NCBI GenBank assembly: GCA_934249265.1
Contig: CAKQKQ010000037.1
Location: 1-17,404 of the forward strand
DNA from: an uncultured Clostridia bacterium
GTDB lineage: Bacteria > Bacillota > Clostridia > Christensenellales > Borkfalkiaceae
DNA length: 17,404 nt
Reading direction: 5' to 3'
The notes under the pieces: model-generated
Told to the model about the DNA's origin: nothing
Databases searched by the model: none
Seen by the model: only the letters and a program-made list of their open reading frames with translations
Part shown: piece by piece, positions 16,993-17,404 of the stretch
Layout of the letters: each line of letters starts with the position of its first letter
Position numbering within the stretch: position 1 is the stretch's first letter
Program-made: the position numbers and the translations under genes

Positions 16993-17404
16993 ATGATTTA
17001 CAACATTTATAATAAAGGAAATATTACACAAAAAGCAAAGGCGTTGTTTAAGGAAGAGCGCGCTATAAAAAGGCTCGACGGTTGGTTTATAGCCAAAGAA
17101 ACCGAAATGCTTGTCTCCGACAAATACGCCGATTGTTCGCCGGAGATAAAAAAGGCGTATTTATTGTGCGAAGTTTTAAAAACAATACCCATAACGCTGA
17201 GCAATAACGCGATATTCGTCGGCGCGCAAAGAGACGCATTTGCAAAAAGTTACGCGCTTATAAATCCGTCGTTTACGGTAGAGGGATTTTCGGGATATTG
17301 CGACCCGATTGCAATTTACAACGATATCGAGCCTAACGACGAGTTTACGAAAGAGCGTATTGACAAGGTGCGTCAATTTACTTTAAAGTCAAACACGGTA
17401 AAAA
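16993..17404 (+). CDS. Probable glycyl-radical enzyme (PFL-like), N-terminal part cut by window end
   Basis: The ATG at 16993 has AAAAGGA (16978-16984) 8 bases upstream and opens a frame with no stop to the window end (137 codons). The visible part is mostly helical and contains KETEMLVSDKYADC, LKTIPITLSNNAIFVGAQRDAF, then SYALINPSF, SGYCDP and DIEPNDEFTKERIDKVRQF. This resembles the N-terminal region of pyruvate formate-lyase-like enzymes, in which a stretch on substrate-pocket helices precedes an I-x-V-G segment. Its place directly after a glycyl-radical activase supports the assignment. The catalytic cysteine and C-terminal glycine loop lie outside the window, so the reaction cannot be told; it does not match a subtype I can name. 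Confidence 0.65.
   Translation, partial: MIYNIYNKGNITQKAKALFKEERAIKRLDGWFIAKETEMLVSDKYADCSPEIKKAYLLCEVLKTIPITLSNNAIFVGAQRDAFAKSYALINPSFTVEGFSGYCDPIAIYNDIEPNDEFTKERIDKVRQFTLKSNTVK

Noticed and set aside
1..17404. CRISPR arrays, tRNA or rRNA genes, insertion sequences, phage or toxin-antitoxin genes
   Set aside because: None seen: repeats here are short or coding, and no transposase, integrase or structural-RNA pattern was recognised on either strand.

Overview
This window looks like a chromosomal segment of an anaerobic, moderately AT-rich Gram-positive bacterium of the Clostridia type. I infer this from the strong AGGAGG-like ribosome binding sites, the lipobox-bearing lipoproteins (including a lipoprotein-type solute-binding protein), the absence of any SusC/SusD-like outer-membrane genes, and a glycyl-radical enzyme with its activase, which implies anaerobic metabolism. 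I cannot name the species. All recognised genes lie on the + strand.

Layout. (1) Bases 1-641 hold the C-terminal part of an AraC-family regulator cut by the window edge. (2) A 310-base AT-rich intergenic region (642-951) holds two 13-bp identical direct repeats spaced exactly 21 bp, overlapping a weak promoter-like sequence, and then a repeat-rich potential leader. (3) Bases 952-8323 hold three large, tightly spaced lipoprotein genes: a protein with CBM9/DOMON-like and carboxypeptidase-regulatory-like modules, a GH43-type glycosidase with three accessory modules, and a protein built from two copies of [three helical repeats + one beta-rich module]. (4) A stem-loop with a following T-run (8341-8377) separates these from a complete carbohydrate ABC transporter: solute-binding protein, two permeases, a 62-residue single-TM protein, and an ATPase with large insertions. 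(5) A cytoplasmic LacZ-type GH2 beta-galactosidase starts on the base after the ATPase stop. A hairpin plus T-rich tail (16079-16136) closes this run. (6) A separate unit begins with a radical-SAM glycyl-radical-enzyme activase (16275-16979), followed by the 5' end of its probable glycyl-radical enzyme, cut by the window end.

How it may work together (inference): the AraC protein senses a sugar signal and acts at the paired repeats. The three surface lipoproteins bind and trim a galactose- and/or arabinose-containing glycan outside the cell. The ABC transporter imports the released oligosaccharides, and the GH2 enzyme releases terminal sugars inside. This resembles a Gram-positive polysaccharide-utilisation locus. 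The least understood parts are the lipoprotein at 5765-8323, the small membrane protein at 11635-11823, the insertions in the ATPase, and the activase/glycyl-radical-enzyme pair. I saw no tRNA, rRNA, CRISPR array or mobile element.
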